This document shows, piece after piece, positions 15,728 through 25,053 of a stretch of 64,000 nucleotides of DNA. Position 1 is the first letter of the stretch; each line of letters opens with the position of its first letter. The translations under genes and the position numbers were made by a program. Below the pieces are notes generated by a model. That model was given only the letters and a program-made list of their open reading frames with translations. It was not told where the DNA came from and made no database searches. The stretch covers positions 62,001-126,000 of the forward strand of contig NZ_AYMU01000023.1 of assembly GCF_000633395.1 (NCBI RefSeq), written 5' to 3'. This DNA comes from Pseudomonas sp. PH1b (lineage in GTDB: Bacteria > Pseudomonadota > Gammaproteobacteria > Pseudomonadales > Pseudomonadaceae).

Positions 15728-17647
15728 ATGAATAGTTGGTTTGCCAACATAAGCGTCAACCTCAAGCTGGGCCTGGGTTTCGGCCTGGTCCTGGCCCTGA
15801 CCACCGTCCTTGCACTGACCGGCTGGACCAGCCTGGGCGGCCTGATTGACCGCAGCAACTGGATGAGCGACATCACCCAGCTCAACAGCGGCCTGACCAA
15901 GCTGCGGGTCACCCGCCTGCAGTACATGCTGGCCAACGGCGACGAAACCGCCGCCCAAGGCGTGCAGAACACCCTGGACGATTTCAGCGCCCAGCAGAAA
16001 AAGCTCCTGGCCTCGTTCCAGAGCCCGGAAAACATCAAGCTTCTGCAAGGCCTGGGCGCGACCATCAGCGCCTATCAGGACTCGCTGAACAAGATGCGCA
16101 ACGCCTACCGCACCGGTGACGCTGCGCGCCTGGCGATGAACCAGAACGCCGAACGCGCCAATGACCTGATCAACGGGATCAACTCCTGGGTCAAGCAGTT
16201 GCCCCTGAGCGACGAGCGCTTCGAGCAGTTCCAGGCCATCACCCAGGCCAAGGAAGCCTTCCAGCTGGCGCGCTATGAAGTGCGCGGCTACGTCACCACC
16301 AACAACCCGGACACCGAACTGAAAGCCGTCACCCAGCTCAACGCTGCGATTGCCGAAATGGATCAGCTCAAGTCCCATTTCAGCAGCACCCAGCGCGATG
16401 CCCTGCAACAGCTGGAAACCGCCCTGAGCGGCTACCGCAGCTCGCTGCAGGCCTTCAAGGTCGCCTTCACCAGCGCCCTAGAGGCGCGCAAGGAAATGAC
16501 CGACCAGGGCGCCGACATCGTCAACCGCAGTGACGCCCTGTACCAGATCCAGCTGGACCGCCGCGACATCGAGAGCACCCAGGCCCGCAGCCTGCAGATG
16601 ATCAGCACCCTGCTGGCGCTGCTGGTGGGCGTCCTGGCCGCGGTGATCATCACCCGGCAGATCACCCGTCCGTTGCGTGAAACCCTGGCCGTGGTCGAGC
16701 GCATCGCCTCCGGCGACCTGACCCAGGACCTGCGGGTCACCCGCCGCGATGAACTGGGCGTGCTGCAACAAGGCATCGCACGCATGGGCGTGACCCTGCG
16801 CGAGCTGATCAGCGGCATCCGTGATGGCGTGACCCAGATCGCCAGCGCCGCCGAAGAACTGTCCGCCGTGACCGAAGAAACCAGCGCCGGGGTCAACAGC
16901 CAGAAAGTCGAGACCGACCAGGTGGCCACCGCCATGCACGAGATGACCGCCACCGTGCAGGAAGTCGCGCGCAACGCCGAAGAAGCCTCCCAGGCTGCGG
17001 CCGCCGCCGACGGCGAAGCCCGCCAGGGCGACAAGGTGGTGGCCCAGGCCATCGAACAGATCGAGCGCCTGGCCAGCGAGGTGGTACGTTCCACCGACGC
17101 CATGACCGTGCTGCAACAGGAAAGCGACAAGATCGGCAGCGTCATGGACGTGATCAAGGCCGTGGCCGAACAGACCAACCTGCTGGCCTTGAACGCCGCC
17201 ATCGAAGCCGCCCGTGCCGGTGAAGCCGGCCGTGGTTTTGCCGTGGTTGCCGACGAAGTGCGAGCCCTGGCCCAGCGCACCCAGAAGTCCACCGAAGAGA
17301 TCGAAGTACTGGTGGCCGGCCTGCAGAACGGCACCCAGCAAGTGGCCACGGTGATGAACAACAGCCGCAGCCTGACCGACAGCAGTGTCGACCTGACCCG
17401 CAAGGCCGGTGCCTCGCTGGAAAGCATCACCCGCACCGTGTCCAACATCCAGTCGATGAACCAGCAGATCGCCGCCGCTGCCGAGCAGCAGAGCGCCGTG
17501 GCCGAAGAGATCAGCCGCAGCATCATCAACGTGCGCGACGTGTCCGAACAGACCGCCGCCGCCAGCGATGAAACCGCCGCCGCCAGCGTCGAGCTGGCCC
17601 GCCTGGGCGGCCAGTTGCAGATGATGGTCAGCCACTTCCGCGTCTGA
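15728..17647 (+). CDS. Methyl-accepting chemotaxis protein with HBM-type sensor domain
   Basis: A 639-residue chemoreceptor. Helix 1 spans about residues 10-30; the periplasmic region of about 255 residues is all-helical (for example GINSWVKQLPLSDERFEQFQ), matching the size of the helical bimodular (HBM) sensor of McpS-type receptors, which bind TCA-cycle acids or related ligands. Helix 2 lies near residues 287-310, followed by HAMP and the long signalling coiled coil with the hairpin tip around residue 505 (FAVVADEVRALAQRT). There is no C-terminal CheR-tethering pentapeptide. Monocistronic, probably from a sigma-28 promoter. Confidence 0.88.
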   Translation: MNSWFANISVNLKLGLGFGLVLALTTVLALTGWTSLGGLIDRSNWMSDITQLNSGLTKLRVTRLQYMLANGDETAAQGVQNTLDDFSAQQKKLLASFQSPENIKLLQGLGATISAYQDSLNKMRNAYRTGDAARLAMNQNAERANDLINGINSWVKQLPLSDERFEQFQAITQAKEAFQLARYEVRGYVTTNNPDTELKAVTQLNAAIAEMDQLKSHFSSTQRDALQQLETALSGYRSSLQAFKVAFTSALEARKEMTDQGADIVNRSDALYQIQLDRRDIESTQARSLQMISTLLALLVGVLAAVIITRQITRPLRETLAVVERIASGDLTQDLRVTRRDELGVLQQGIARMGVTLRELISGIRDGVTQIASAAEELSAVTEETSAGVNSQKVETDQVATAMHEMTATVQEVARNAEEASQAAAAADGEARQGDKVVAQAIEQIERLASEVVRSTDAMTVLQQESDKIGSVMDVIKAVAEQTNLLALNAAIEAARAGEAGRGFAVVADEVRALAQRTQKSTEEIEVLVAGLQNGTQQVATVMNNSRSLTDSSVDLTRKAGASLESITRTVSNIQSMNQQIAAAAEQQSAVAEEISRSIINVRDVSEQTAAASDETAAASVELARLGGQLQMMVSHFRV

Positions 17648-17660
17648 TTTGCAGCGTGCC

Positions 17661-17718
17661 CTTCGCCGGCAAGCCGGCTCCTACAGGGTTCCGTAGGAGC
17701 TGGCTTGCCAGCGAAAGG
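17661..17718. repeat. REP pair
   Basis: TTCGCCGGCAAGCCGGCTCC followed after a few bases by GTAGGAGCTGGCTTGCCAGC, inverted to each other. It lies just after the chemoreceptor stop. Confidence 0.85.
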
Positions 17719-17941
17719 CGCTACGCGGTCCGCCTCCCTCCGGCTTGCCAGCACAAAGTAGCCTACCAATACGACTGCTGCGCAGTCCTGCGGGAGCAAG
17801 CGATTGCTTTTCCGCCCGGTCCAGCGTTTGCCTCAATAGCCCTACGGGCAACGGCGAAGCATTTACAGGACTCAAGGTTTGCCCTTACCTTTCCCGGTCT
17901 CCGTCCTGCTGTCCGAAGGATTAGTCACCAGGAACCCGTTC

Positions 17942-18970
17942 ATGCCCAGCCTCGGTTTTACTTCGCTCCCGCCCCTGCTCAAGTATCTGCTCTACGCCGA
18001 GCAACTGGGTATTGCCACCGCTCCGGCGCTGGCGGCCGCCGGGATTGAACCCGAACAGCTCAACGACACCAGCCTGCGCCTGCCGATGGAAGTCCACGAA
18101 CGCTTGCTGGACTACTTCTGCCTGCACTCCGGCGACCCGTTGTTCGGCCTCAATTCAGCGCGCTTCGTCAAACCCAGCTCCTGGAACGTGCTGGGCTACA
18201 TCACCATGAACTGCGCAACCCTGGGCGAAGCCATGGGCCGCATCATGCCGTTCGAAAAACTGGTGGGCGACATGGGCACCAGCCGTGCCGAACTGCTGGA
18301 AGGGGAAGTGCGACTGATCTGGAGCTGTCGCCACCAGCGCCCGGACATTCGCCGGCACCTGGTGGAAAACGTGCTCGCTTCCTGGCTGCTGTATGCCCGC
18401 TGGATCGCCGACTCAGCCATGTCCCCCCGTGCAGTCTGGTTCGAACACCCCTTGCCGCCGAACACTCAGGTGGCCCAGTACGAGGCCCTGTTCGGCTGCC
18501 CGGTGCTGTTCCAGCAGCCCTGCTCGGCCCTGGTGGCCCCGCTGGAGTACCTGCAACTGCCGCTGCGACAGGCCGATGCCCGCCTGCTCAGGACCCTGGA
18601 AGATCATGCCCAGACGATGATGGCCTCGCTGGCCGATGCGCCCCTGGCGCTGCAGGTGCACAACGTATTGCGCCAGTTGCTCAAGGACGGCCTGCCGCGC
18701 AAGGAACAGGTGGCGGAGCACCTGTCGCTGTCGGTACGCACCCTGCAACGCCAGTTGCAGCAGGCCGGCACCTCGTATCAACAGATCCTCGATGACCTGC
18801 GCCAGGAACTCGCCGAGCACCATCTGCGGCACAGCGAACTGTCGATCCAGGGGATTTCCGATTGCCTGGGGTTTACCGAGCCGCGCTCATTTCACCGCAG
18901 CTTCAAGAGTCGCACCGGGCTGACTCCGGGGCAGTTCCGCCAGGCCGCCCAGGCCTCTGGCAAGGCCTGA
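17942..18970 (+). CDS. AraC family transcriptional regulator (Arabinose_bd-type N-domain)
   Basis: A 342-residue regulator. The first 200 residues match the helical ligand-binding domain found in OruR/ArgR-like AraC proteins (LLKYLLYAEQLGIA, DYFCLHSGDPLFGLNSA), and residues 240-342 contain the two HTH motifs (VAEHLSLSVRTLQRQLQQAG, IQGISDCLGFTEPRSFHRSF). The ATG at 17942 with AGGAA upstream is chosen; a TTG at 17879 is unlikely. No obvious target lies next to it; the VOC gene converges from the other side. Confidence 0.85.
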   Translation: MPSLGFTSLPPLLKYLLYAEQLGIATAPALAAAGIEPEQLNDTSLRLPMEVHERLLDYFCLHSGDPLFGLNSARFVKPSSWNVLGYITMNCATLGEAMGRIMPFEKLVGDMGTSRAELLEGEVRLIWSCRHQRPDIRRHLVENVLASWLLYARWIADSAMSPRAVWFEHPLPPNTQVAQYEALFGCPVLFQQPCSALVAPLEYLQLPLRQADARLLRTLEDHAQTMMASLADAPLALQVHNVLRQLLKDGLPRKEQVAEHLSLSVRTLQRQLQQAGTSYQQILDDLRQELAEHHLRHSELSIQGISDCLGFTEPRSFHRSFKSRTGLTPGQFRQAAQASGKA

Positions 18971-18976
18971 AACCCG

Positions 18977-19345
18977 TCAGACGCTGATTGCGTTGGTGAA
19001 CACCAGCCGATTGCCGAACGGGTCGCTGATGGTCATGTCCTGGCTGCCCCAGGGCATGGCCTGGATCTGCGGGTGGGAAAAACGGTACTGCTGGGCCAGC
19101 AATTGCTGCTGGAAGGCTTCCAGTTCATCGGTTTCGATACGCAGCGCAGCCCCTGGCGAGCAATCGCCATGATGCTCCGAAAGGTGCAGCACGCACTCGC
19201 CCCGTGACACTTGCATGTACAGCGGGAAATCGGCTTCGAAGCGATGCTCCCAGTCCAGGGAGAAGCCCAGGAAATCGAGGTAAAACTCCCGAGCCTTGGC
19301 TTCATCGAAAATCCGCAGGATGGGGGTGGTTTTGCCAAAGCTCAT
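18977..19345 (-). CDS. VOC family protein (glyoxalase / bleomycin-resistance fold)
   Basis: A 122-residue protein starting MSFGKTTPILRIFDEAKARE with the paired beta-alpha-beta modules of VOC proteins: FYLDFLGFSLDW in the first half and DMTISDPFGNRLVF at the end. The family covers glyoxalases, dioxygenases and antibiotic-binding proteins; this small single-unit form is often annotated as a bleomycin-resistance-like protein. Start 19345 fits the family N-terminus. It ends 6 bases from the convergent AraC gene. Confidence 0.85.
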   Translation of the reverse strand: MSFGKTTPILRIFDEAKAREFYLDFLGFSLDWEHRFEADFPLYMQVSRGECVLHLSEHHGDCSPGAALRIETDELEAFQQQLLAQQYRFSHPQIQAMPWGSQDMTISDPFGNRLVFTNAISV

Positions 19346-19461
19346 GGGGCGACTCCCTGACTGGAAAAGGCCGACTTTAACGGCCATTGATGTCAGCACT
19401 TCGGCGCCAGCCCGGGATTCTTTAATGTCAATACGCCACTATCGTGACCCAGATCACGCCT

Positions 19462-20928
19462 TCAGTGGGCCCTGGCAAACCCCTGGCGCAGATCCCCCTC
19501 ACGGGCAAGAAAGCGGCCCCGGCGCTGACCGTTGGCCTGCCCCGCGGCATAACTGCACACACCGTTGACCCAGACCCCGTCGATTCCTTCCGCGGCCTGT
19601 TGCGGGGCCTTGAAGTCCGCCACGTCACGCACCCGAGCCGGGTCGAACAGCACCAGGTCGGCCCAGTGCCCTTCACGGATCTCGCCCCGTTGCTGCAGGC
19701 CGAAGCGTGCGGCTGAAAGCCCGGTCATCTTGTGCACCGCGGTGTGCAGCGGGAACAGGCCCAGGTCGCGGCTGAAATGCCCCAGCACCCGGGGGAAGGC
19801 GCCCCACAAACGAGGATGGGGGAAGGGGTCTTCCGGCAGGCCATCGGAGCCGATCATCGACAGCGGATGGGCGAGGATGCGGCGCACATCGTTCTCATCC
19901 ATGCCGTAGTACACCGCCCCTGCCGGTTGCAGGCGCTCGGCGGCGGCCAGCAGGCTGACGCCCCAATCGGCGGCGATCTCGCTCAAGTCGCGACCACCCT
20001 GCTCGGGGTGCGGCGTGGACCAGGTCACGGTGATGCGGTAGGCATCGGTGACCTGCTTGAGGTCCAGGGTCGAGGAACTGGCGGCGTAGGGATAGCAGTC
20101 GCAGCCTACCGGGTGATCCTGCGCCGCCTGCTCCAGGGCCGCCAGCAGCTGTGGGCTGCGCCCCCAGTTGCCGGCACCGGCGCACTTGAGGTGCGAGACG
20201 ATCACCGGCGCACGAGCCGAACGCCCGATCAGAAAGGCTTCGTCCATGGCCTCCAGCACCGGTTCGAACTCGCTGCGCAAGTGGGTGGTGTACACCGCGC
20301 CAAAGGCCGTCAGCTCCTGGGCCAGTTGCAGCACTTCATCGGTTTCGGCCGAGAAGGCGCTGGCGTAGGCCAGCCCGGTGGACAGGCCCAGGGCACCGTC
20401 TTCCAGGCTCTCGCGCAGTTGTTCGCGCATGGCCGCGATCTCCTCGGTACGGGCGGTGCGGTACAGATCCACCAGGTGATTGCTGCGCAGCGCCGTGTGC
20501 CCCACCAACGCCGCCACATTCACTGCCGGGCGGGCCGCCTCTACCGCCGCGCGGTAATCGCGAAAGCGCGGGTAGGCGAACATCGATCGCTCGCCCAGCA
20601 GGTTCATCGGGTCCGGGGGATCGCCCTTGAGGGTCACCGGCGAGGCGCTGATCCCGCAGTTGCCGACGATCACCGTGGTCACCCCCTGGCTGAGCTTGGG
20701 CAGCATCTGCGGTTGGCGAATCACCACGGTGTCGTCATGGGTGTGCACATCGATGAAGCCCGGGGCCAGGACTCGCTCGCGCCCATCGATCTGTTCCCGG
20801 GCCGTGGCGTCGGACAGGTCGCCGATGCGCTGGATACGGCCATCGTCGATGGCCAGGTCGGCGAGGTAGCCCGGGCGGTCGCTGCCATCGATGATCAAGG
20901 CGTTGCGGATCAGCGTGTCGTAGCGCAT
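19462..20928 (-). CDS. N-acyl-D-amino-acid deacylase (D-aminoacylase family amidohydrolase)
   Basis: A 488-residue amidohydrolase. The metal-binding motif GFIDVHTHDD occurs near residue 60, a conserved cysteine in VIVGNCGISASP near 105 (zinc ligand in D-aminoacylases), and later ligands in TTHLRSE and VIVSHLKCAG; the catalytic aspartate is in SMIGSDG. The enzyme releases free D-amino acids from N-acylated forms. ATG 20928 lies 1 base beyond the rpiR stop, so it is the last gene of a gntP-rpiR-deacylase operon. Confidence 0.88.
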   Translation of the reverse strand: MRYDTLIRNALIIDGSDRPGYLADLAIDDGRIQRIGDLSDATAREQIDGRERVLAPGFIDVHTHDDTVVIRQPQMLPKLSQGVTTVIVGNCGISASPVTLKGDPPDPMNLLGERSMFAYPRFRDYRAAVEAARPAVNVAALVGHTALRSNHLVDLYRTARTEEIAAMREQLRESLEDGALGLSTGLAYASAFSAETDEVLQLAQELTAFGAVYTTHLRSEFEPVLEAMDEAFLIGRSARAPVIVSHLKCAGAGNWGRSPQLLAALEQAAQDHPVGCDCYPYAASSSTLDLKQVTDAYRITVTWSTPHPEQGGRDLSEIAADWGVSLLAAAERLQPAGAVYYGMDENDVRRILAHPLSMIGSDGLPEDPFPHPRLWGAFPRVLGHFSRDLGLFPLHTAVHKMTGLSAARFGLQQRGEIREGHWADLVLFDPARVRDVADFKAPQQAAEGIDGVWVNGVCSYAAGQANGQRRGRFLAREGDLRQGFARAH

Positions 20929-20929
20929 A

Positions 20930-21790
20930 TCAGTCTCCCAGGGGCAGGCAGTCGTCACCGCCACGGTAATGGTCCAGGGCCAGCTTGATGCGGCGCAGGC
21001 GCTCCTGGTTGTCGTCCGGCAGGGCCAGGGCCAGCTCGGTGGCCAGGACGTCGATGGCCAGCAGCATGCCGTAGCGCGCAGCGGTGGGTTTGTAGATGAA
21101 CGAGGTCTCGGCGCTGTGCAGCGGCAACACCACGTCCGCCAGTTGCGCCAGGGGCGAATCCGGCAGGGTGATGGCCAGGATCCCGGCGCCGTAGCTGCGG
21201 GCCAGGGTCACGGCCTCCAGCAGCTCGGGGGTAATCCCGGTCAGGGAACAGGCGATCAGCGCATGCTGCGGCCCCAGTGCGGCAGCGGTCACCCGCATCA
21301 TCACCGGGTCGTGGCAGGCGGCGATGGAATAACCCAGACGCACCAGGCGCACTTGCAGCTCATCGCTGCACAGGGTCGAGCAGCCGCCGGTGCCGAAGGC
21401 ATGGATCATCCGCGCCCGGCCCAGCAGGCGCACCGCATCGGCGAACTGCGTCTCGTGGAAACCGGCCAGATGCTGGTGCAGGGCCGACTCGATATCGCCG
21501 ACGATCTGCCGGTAGAAGCCGGACTGCTCGGGGGCCCCGGCCGGGTCGAGAAAACGGCTGCCCACCCCGCTGGCCTGGGCCAGTTGCAGGCGCAGTTGGC
21601 GCAGGTCACGACAGCCGACGCTGCGGGCGAAGCGCGACAGGGTGGCGGCGCTGACATCGGCCCGCTGGGCCAACTCGTCGAGGCTGGCGGAGGCGGCGAA
21701 CCCCACGTCGTCCAGCATCAGCCGGGCGATCCGCCCCTCCCCGGCACTCAGGGAGTCCAGGCACGAGCGGATCTGGTACAGGATGTCCAT
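20930..21790 (-). CDS. MurR/RpiR family transcriptional regulator
   Basis: A 286-residue regulator with an N-terminal RpiR HTH (SASLDELAQRADVSAATLSR) and a C-terminal SIS domain (about 120-260; MIHAFGTGGCSTLCSDELQV, LIACSLTGITPE) that binds phosphosugars in other members. Here the neighbours handle N-acyl-D-amino acids, so the effector may be different. It starts at the base after the gntP stop and is separated by one base from the deacylase start. It probably controls this operon. Confidence 0.9.
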   Translation of the reverse strand: MDILYQIRSCLDSLSAGEGRIARLMLDDVGFAASASLDELAQRADVSAATLSRFARSVGCRDLRQLRLQLAQASGVGSRFLDPAGAPEQSGFYRQIVGDIESALHQHLAGFHETQFADAVRLLGRARMIHAFGTGGCSTLCSDELQVRLVRLGYSIAACHDPVMMRVTAAALGPQHALIACSLTGITPELLEAVTLARSYGAGILAITLPDSPLAQLADVVLPLHSAETSFIYKPTAARYGMLLAIDVLATELALALPDDNQERLRRIKLALDHYRGGDDCLPLGD

Positions 21791-23140
21791 TTACAAAAAC
21801 TCCGCGAGGACCAGGGTCAGGCCGAAGGCGATCACCGAGATCAGGGTCTCCAGCACGGTCCAGGTCTTGAAGGTTTGAATGACCGTCATATTGAAGTATT
21901 CCTTCACCAGCCAGAAGCCGCCGTCGTTGACGTGGGACAAAATCACCGAGCCGGCGCCGGTGGCGATCACCAGCAGCTCCGGATGGGGATAACCCAGGCC
22001 CACGGCCACCGGCGCCACCACCCCCGAGGCGGTGGTCAGGGCCACGGTGGCCGAACCGGTGGCAACCCGCATCAGCACCGCGAACAACCAGCCCATCCAC
22101 AGCGGCGACAGCTGGAACTCATGGGCCAGGCCGACGATCTGCTCGGTCACCCCGGAGTCGATGAGGATCCGGTTGAGGCCGCCGCCGGCCCCCACCAGCA
22201 GGGTGATGCTGGCGGTGGGCGCCAGGCACTCGTTGGTGAACTTGAGGATCGACTCGCGGTTCATGCCCTGGGCCAGGCCCAAAGTCCAGAAGCTCACCAG
22301 GGTGGCCACCAGCAGGGCGATCACCGAGTTGCCGATAAACAGCAGGAACTGATTGAGGCCGGTGCCGGGCTCGGCCAGCAGGTTGGCCCAGCCGCCGATC
22401 AGCATCAGCACCACCGGCAGCAGGATGGTGGCCATGGTCAGGCGGAAACTCGGCAGGCGCAGGCGCGGCTCACGGGCGATGAACTGTTTCTCCAGCGGGT
22501 TCTCTGCCGGCAGGTGGATGTGCGGCACGATAAACCGCGCATACACCGGCCCGGCGATGATCGCCGTGGGCACGCCAATCAGGATCGCGTACAGCAGGGT
22601 CTGCCCCACCGATGCCTGATAGGCCTGCACCGCCAGCATCGCCCCGGGGTGCGGCGGCACCAGGGCATGCACCACCGACAGCCCGGCGACCATCGGCAGG
22701 CCCACCATCAGCAGTGACACCCCAACCCGCCGGGCCACGGTGAAGGCGATTGGCACCAGCAACACGAAGCCCACCTCGAAGAACAGCGGCAGCCCCACCA
22801 GGAAGGCGATGCAGACCATGGCCCAATGGGCGTTGCGCTCGCCGAAGCGGTCGATCAGGGTGCGCGCCACCTGCTCGGCACCGCCGGATTCGGCCATGAG
22901 TTTGCCGAGCATGGTGCCCAGGGCCACCACCAGGGCGATATGCCCCAGGGTCTTGCCAACCCCCGCCTCGTAGGCGCCGACCACCCCGGAAGGCGGCATG
23001 CCGGCCATCAGCGCCAGGCCCACCGACACCAGGGTGATGACGATAAAGGGGTTGAGCCGGTACCGAGCGATCAACACGATCAGCGCGATGATGGCGACTG
23101 CGGCGTAGCCCAGCAGCCAGTAACCCGTTGCGGGAGCCAT
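21791..23140 (-). CDS. GntP family gluconate:H+-type symporter
   Basis: A 449-residue membrane protein with 12-14 helices. Family features include the N-terminal RYRLNPFIVITLVSVGLALM, the loop FFEVGFVLLVPIAFTVARR and the conserved VVHALVPPHPGAMLAVQA. GntP-type permeases carry gluconate and related hydroxy acids; members encoded with D-aminoacylase and RpiR genes are thought to take up the operon's substrate, but the specificity here is inference. First gene of the operon. Confidence 0.87.
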   Translation of the reverse strand: MAPATGYWLLGYAAVAIIALIVLIARYRLNPFIVITLVSVGLALMAGMPPSGVVGAYEAGVGKTLGHIALVVALGTMLGKLMAESGGAEQVARTLIDRFGERNAHWAMVCIAFLVGLPLFFEVGFVLLVPIAFTVARRVGVSLLMVGLPMVAGLSVVHALVPPHPGAMLAVQAYQASVGQTLLYAILIGVPTAIIAGPVYARFIVPHIHLPAENPLEKQFIAREPRLRLPSFRLTMATILLPVVLMLIGGWANLLAEPGTGLNQFLLFIGNSVIALLVATLVSFWTLGLAQGMNRESILKFTNECLAPTASITLLVGAGGGLNRILIDSGVTEQIVGLAHEFQLSPLWMGWLFAVLMRVATGSATVALTTASGVVAPVAVGLGYPHPELLVIATGAGSVILSHVNDGGFWLVKEYFNMTVIQTFKTWTVLETLISVIAFGLTLVLAEFL

Positions 23141-23312
23141 GGCGTCCTCCTTGAAAACAGCGTCACTTTCGAATGGTTGTGAAATTCATTAATCACTTAA
23201 CAGAGTGATGTTCAAACCAAGTGAAACTAATTTTCGTAACGAGGCAGGCGATGTCGCAAACAGCTAAGAAACCGCTCGGCTTATGAAAATCGGTAGGGCG
23301 TATTTTCATCCA
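23141..23312. promoter_or_regulatory. gntP operon promoter region with palindromic elements
   Basis: This AT-rich stretch contains GTGA-N10-TCAC (23177-23194), GAAA-CTAA-TTTTC (around 23223-23235) and the inverted repeat ATGAAAAT-N11-ATTTTCAT (23283-23309). Related TGAAA..TTTCA palindromes are typical of RpiR-family operators, so they are candidate sites for the regulator encoded in the operon. Confidence 0.4.
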
Positions 23313-23332
23313 CGGCCGCCCAAGGGCGGCCG
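23313..23332 (-). terminator. Hairpin downstream of the SulP gene
   Basis: CGGCCGCCC-AA-GGGCGGCCG is a perfect 9-bp inverted repeat beginning 13 bases beyond the SulP stop codon. No T run follows, so it may act as a message-stabilising hairpin or a weak terminator that insulates the gntP promoter. Confidence 0.5.
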
Positions 23333-23344
23333 ACCCCATAGCCT

Positions 23345-24790
23345 TCAGTCGTGCTGTACCCGGGCACGCTTGAGCAACGTTTTGCAGCGCTCCGACAGGT
23401 GCAGCACCCGCAGTTGCTTGCCGGCCTTGGCGTAGCGCTCACGCAGGGTCTTCAGGGCGGCGATGGCCGAGTAGTCGACAAAGCTCAGGTGCCGGCAGTC
23501 GACGGTTACCCGTTGCGGGTCGCCGGCCGGGTCGAACTGGTTGAGAAACGCCGTGGTGGAGGCAAAGAACAGGGTGCCGTGCAGCAGATAGTGCTTACTG
23601 CCGTTGGCCTCCAGGTGGCTGTCGGCGTACAGCTCCCGCGCCTGCTGCCAGGCGAAGTTGAGGGCGGCGATGACGATGCCGCAGAGCACCGCGGTGGCCA
23701 GGTCGGTGAACACGGTGATCGCGGTGACCGCCAGGATCACCAGCACATCGCTGCGCGGCACCTTGTTGATCACCCGCAAGGACGCCCAGGCGAAGGTCTG
23801 CTGGGAGACCACGAACATCACCCCCACCAGCGCCGCCAGGGGAATGTGCTCGATCAGCGGCGACAGGAACAGGACGAACAGCAGGATCAGCCCACCGGCC
23901 ACCACTCCCGACAAACGCCCACGGCCGCCGGAACTGAGGTTGATCACGGTCTGGCCGATCATCGCGCAGCCGCCCATGCCGCCAAAGGCGCCCGAGACCA
24001 TGTTGGCCGCGCCCAGGGCCACGCATTCGCGGTCCGGGTAGCCACGGCGCTCGGTGATCTCATCGGTGAGGTTGAGGGTCAGCAGGGTTTCCAGCAGGCC
24101 AACCATCGCCATCAGGAACGCATAGGGAGCGATGATGCCGAGGGTTTCCAGGGTCCAGGGCAGGTCCGGCAGGGACAAGCTTGGCAGCCCACCGGCGATA
24201 TGGGCCATGTCCCCCAGGATGCGGGTCGGCAGGCCCAGCAGGTACACCAGCAGGCCCACCCCGAGGATCGCCACCAAGGCCGGTGGCACCGTCCGGGTCA
24301 GCCGCGGCAACAGATAGACGATGGCCATGGTCAGCAACACCAGGCCACCCATCAGGTACAGCGGCTGGCCGCTGAGCCAGTGCTCGCCACTCTTGAAATG
24401 CTTCAGCTGGGCCAAGGCAATGATAATCGCCAGGCCGTTGACGAAGCCCAGCATCACCGGGTGCGGCACCATGCGCACCAGCTTGCCCAGGCGCAACAGG
24501 CCAAAGGCGACCATGATCAGCCCCCCCAGCAATACGGTAGCCAGCAAGTACTGCACCCCGTGCTGCACCACCAGGGCGACGATCACCACCGCCATCGAGC
24601 CGGCGGCCCCGGAAATCATCCCCGGGCGGCCACCGAACAGGGCGGTCAGGGTGCAGATGAAGAAGGCGCCGTACAGGCCCATCAGCGGATTGAGGTGGGC
24701 CACCAGGGCAAAGGCGATGCACTCGGGAAGCAAGGCGAAGGAGGTGGTGAGCCCGGCCAGGACATCGGCTCGCAGACGTTTTGCGTTCAT
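23345..24790 (-). CDS. SulP family inorganic anion transporter with STAS domain
   Basis: A 481-residue transporter. About 12 helices (from DVLAGLTTSFALLPECIAFA to roughly residue 380) are followed by a C-terminal STAS domain with VDCRHLSFVDYSAIAALKTL. SulP proteins exchange sulfate, bicarbonate or dicarboxylates for other ions; the ion here is unknown. The start at 24790 (MNAKRLRADV) fits the family; the frame extends upstream to 24997 through unlikely sequence. Its neighbours do not indicate a pathway. Confidence 0.88.
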   Translation of the reverse strand: MNAKRLRADVLAGLTTSFALLPECIAFALVAHLNPLMGLYGAFFICTLTALFGGRPGMISGAAGSMAVVIVALVVQHGVQYLLATVLLGGLIMVAFGLLRLGKLVRMVPHPVMLGFVNGLAIIIALAQLKHFKSGEHWLSGQPLYLMGGLVLLTMAIVYLLPRLTRTVPPALVAILGVGLLVYLLGLPTRILGDMAHIAGGLPSLSLPDLPWTLETLGIIAPYAFLMAMVGLLETLLTLNLTDEITERRGYPDRECVALGAANMVSGAFGGMGGCAMIGQTVINLSSGGRGRLSGVVAGGLILLFVLFLSPLIEHIPLAALVGVMFVVSQQTFAWASLRVINKVPRSDVLVILAVTAITVFTDLATAVLCGIVIAALNFAWQQARELYADSHLEANGSKHYLLHGTLFFASTTAFLNQFDPAGDPQRVTVDCRHLSFVDYSAIAALKTLRERYAKAGKQLRVLHLSERCKTLLKRARVQHD

Positions 24791-24982
24791 GAGTGACCTA
24801 CTACGCGGACCGGCAGGAGCGGTCGCAGGGGATGGCAAAAAAACAGGCGGCGCATGGTACGGAATCGGGCTGGTGACGGCCAGTGTCGACTGATGGAGGG
24901 TTGTGGAAGCGCGGGCTGGGTAAACGTCGGGGGGAGGTAAATGGCGGCGTGCGGGCCAGATCGGTTTAGGGAGTGCCGTGCA

Positions 24983-25010
24983 CTCCGGCGGGAGCAAGCT
25001 CCCTCGCCAC
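24983..25010. repeat. Intergenic hairpin of the GGGAGCAAGCTCCC class
   Basis: CGGGAGCAAGCTCCCTCGCC contains the 14-bp palindrome GGGAGCAAGCTCCC, a second repeat type of Pseudomonas intergenic regions. Related copies are at about 17790 and 48461-48484. Confidence 0.55.
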
Positions 25011-25053
25011 GCAAGAATCTGGGCGAGGGGCTGCTGTGTGCTGCGTCAGAAGC

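Noticed and set aside
15403..15735. 110-codon ORF before the chemoreceptor gene
   Set aside because: No ribosome binding site, unnatural composition, and it overlaps the promoter and start of the chemoreceptor.
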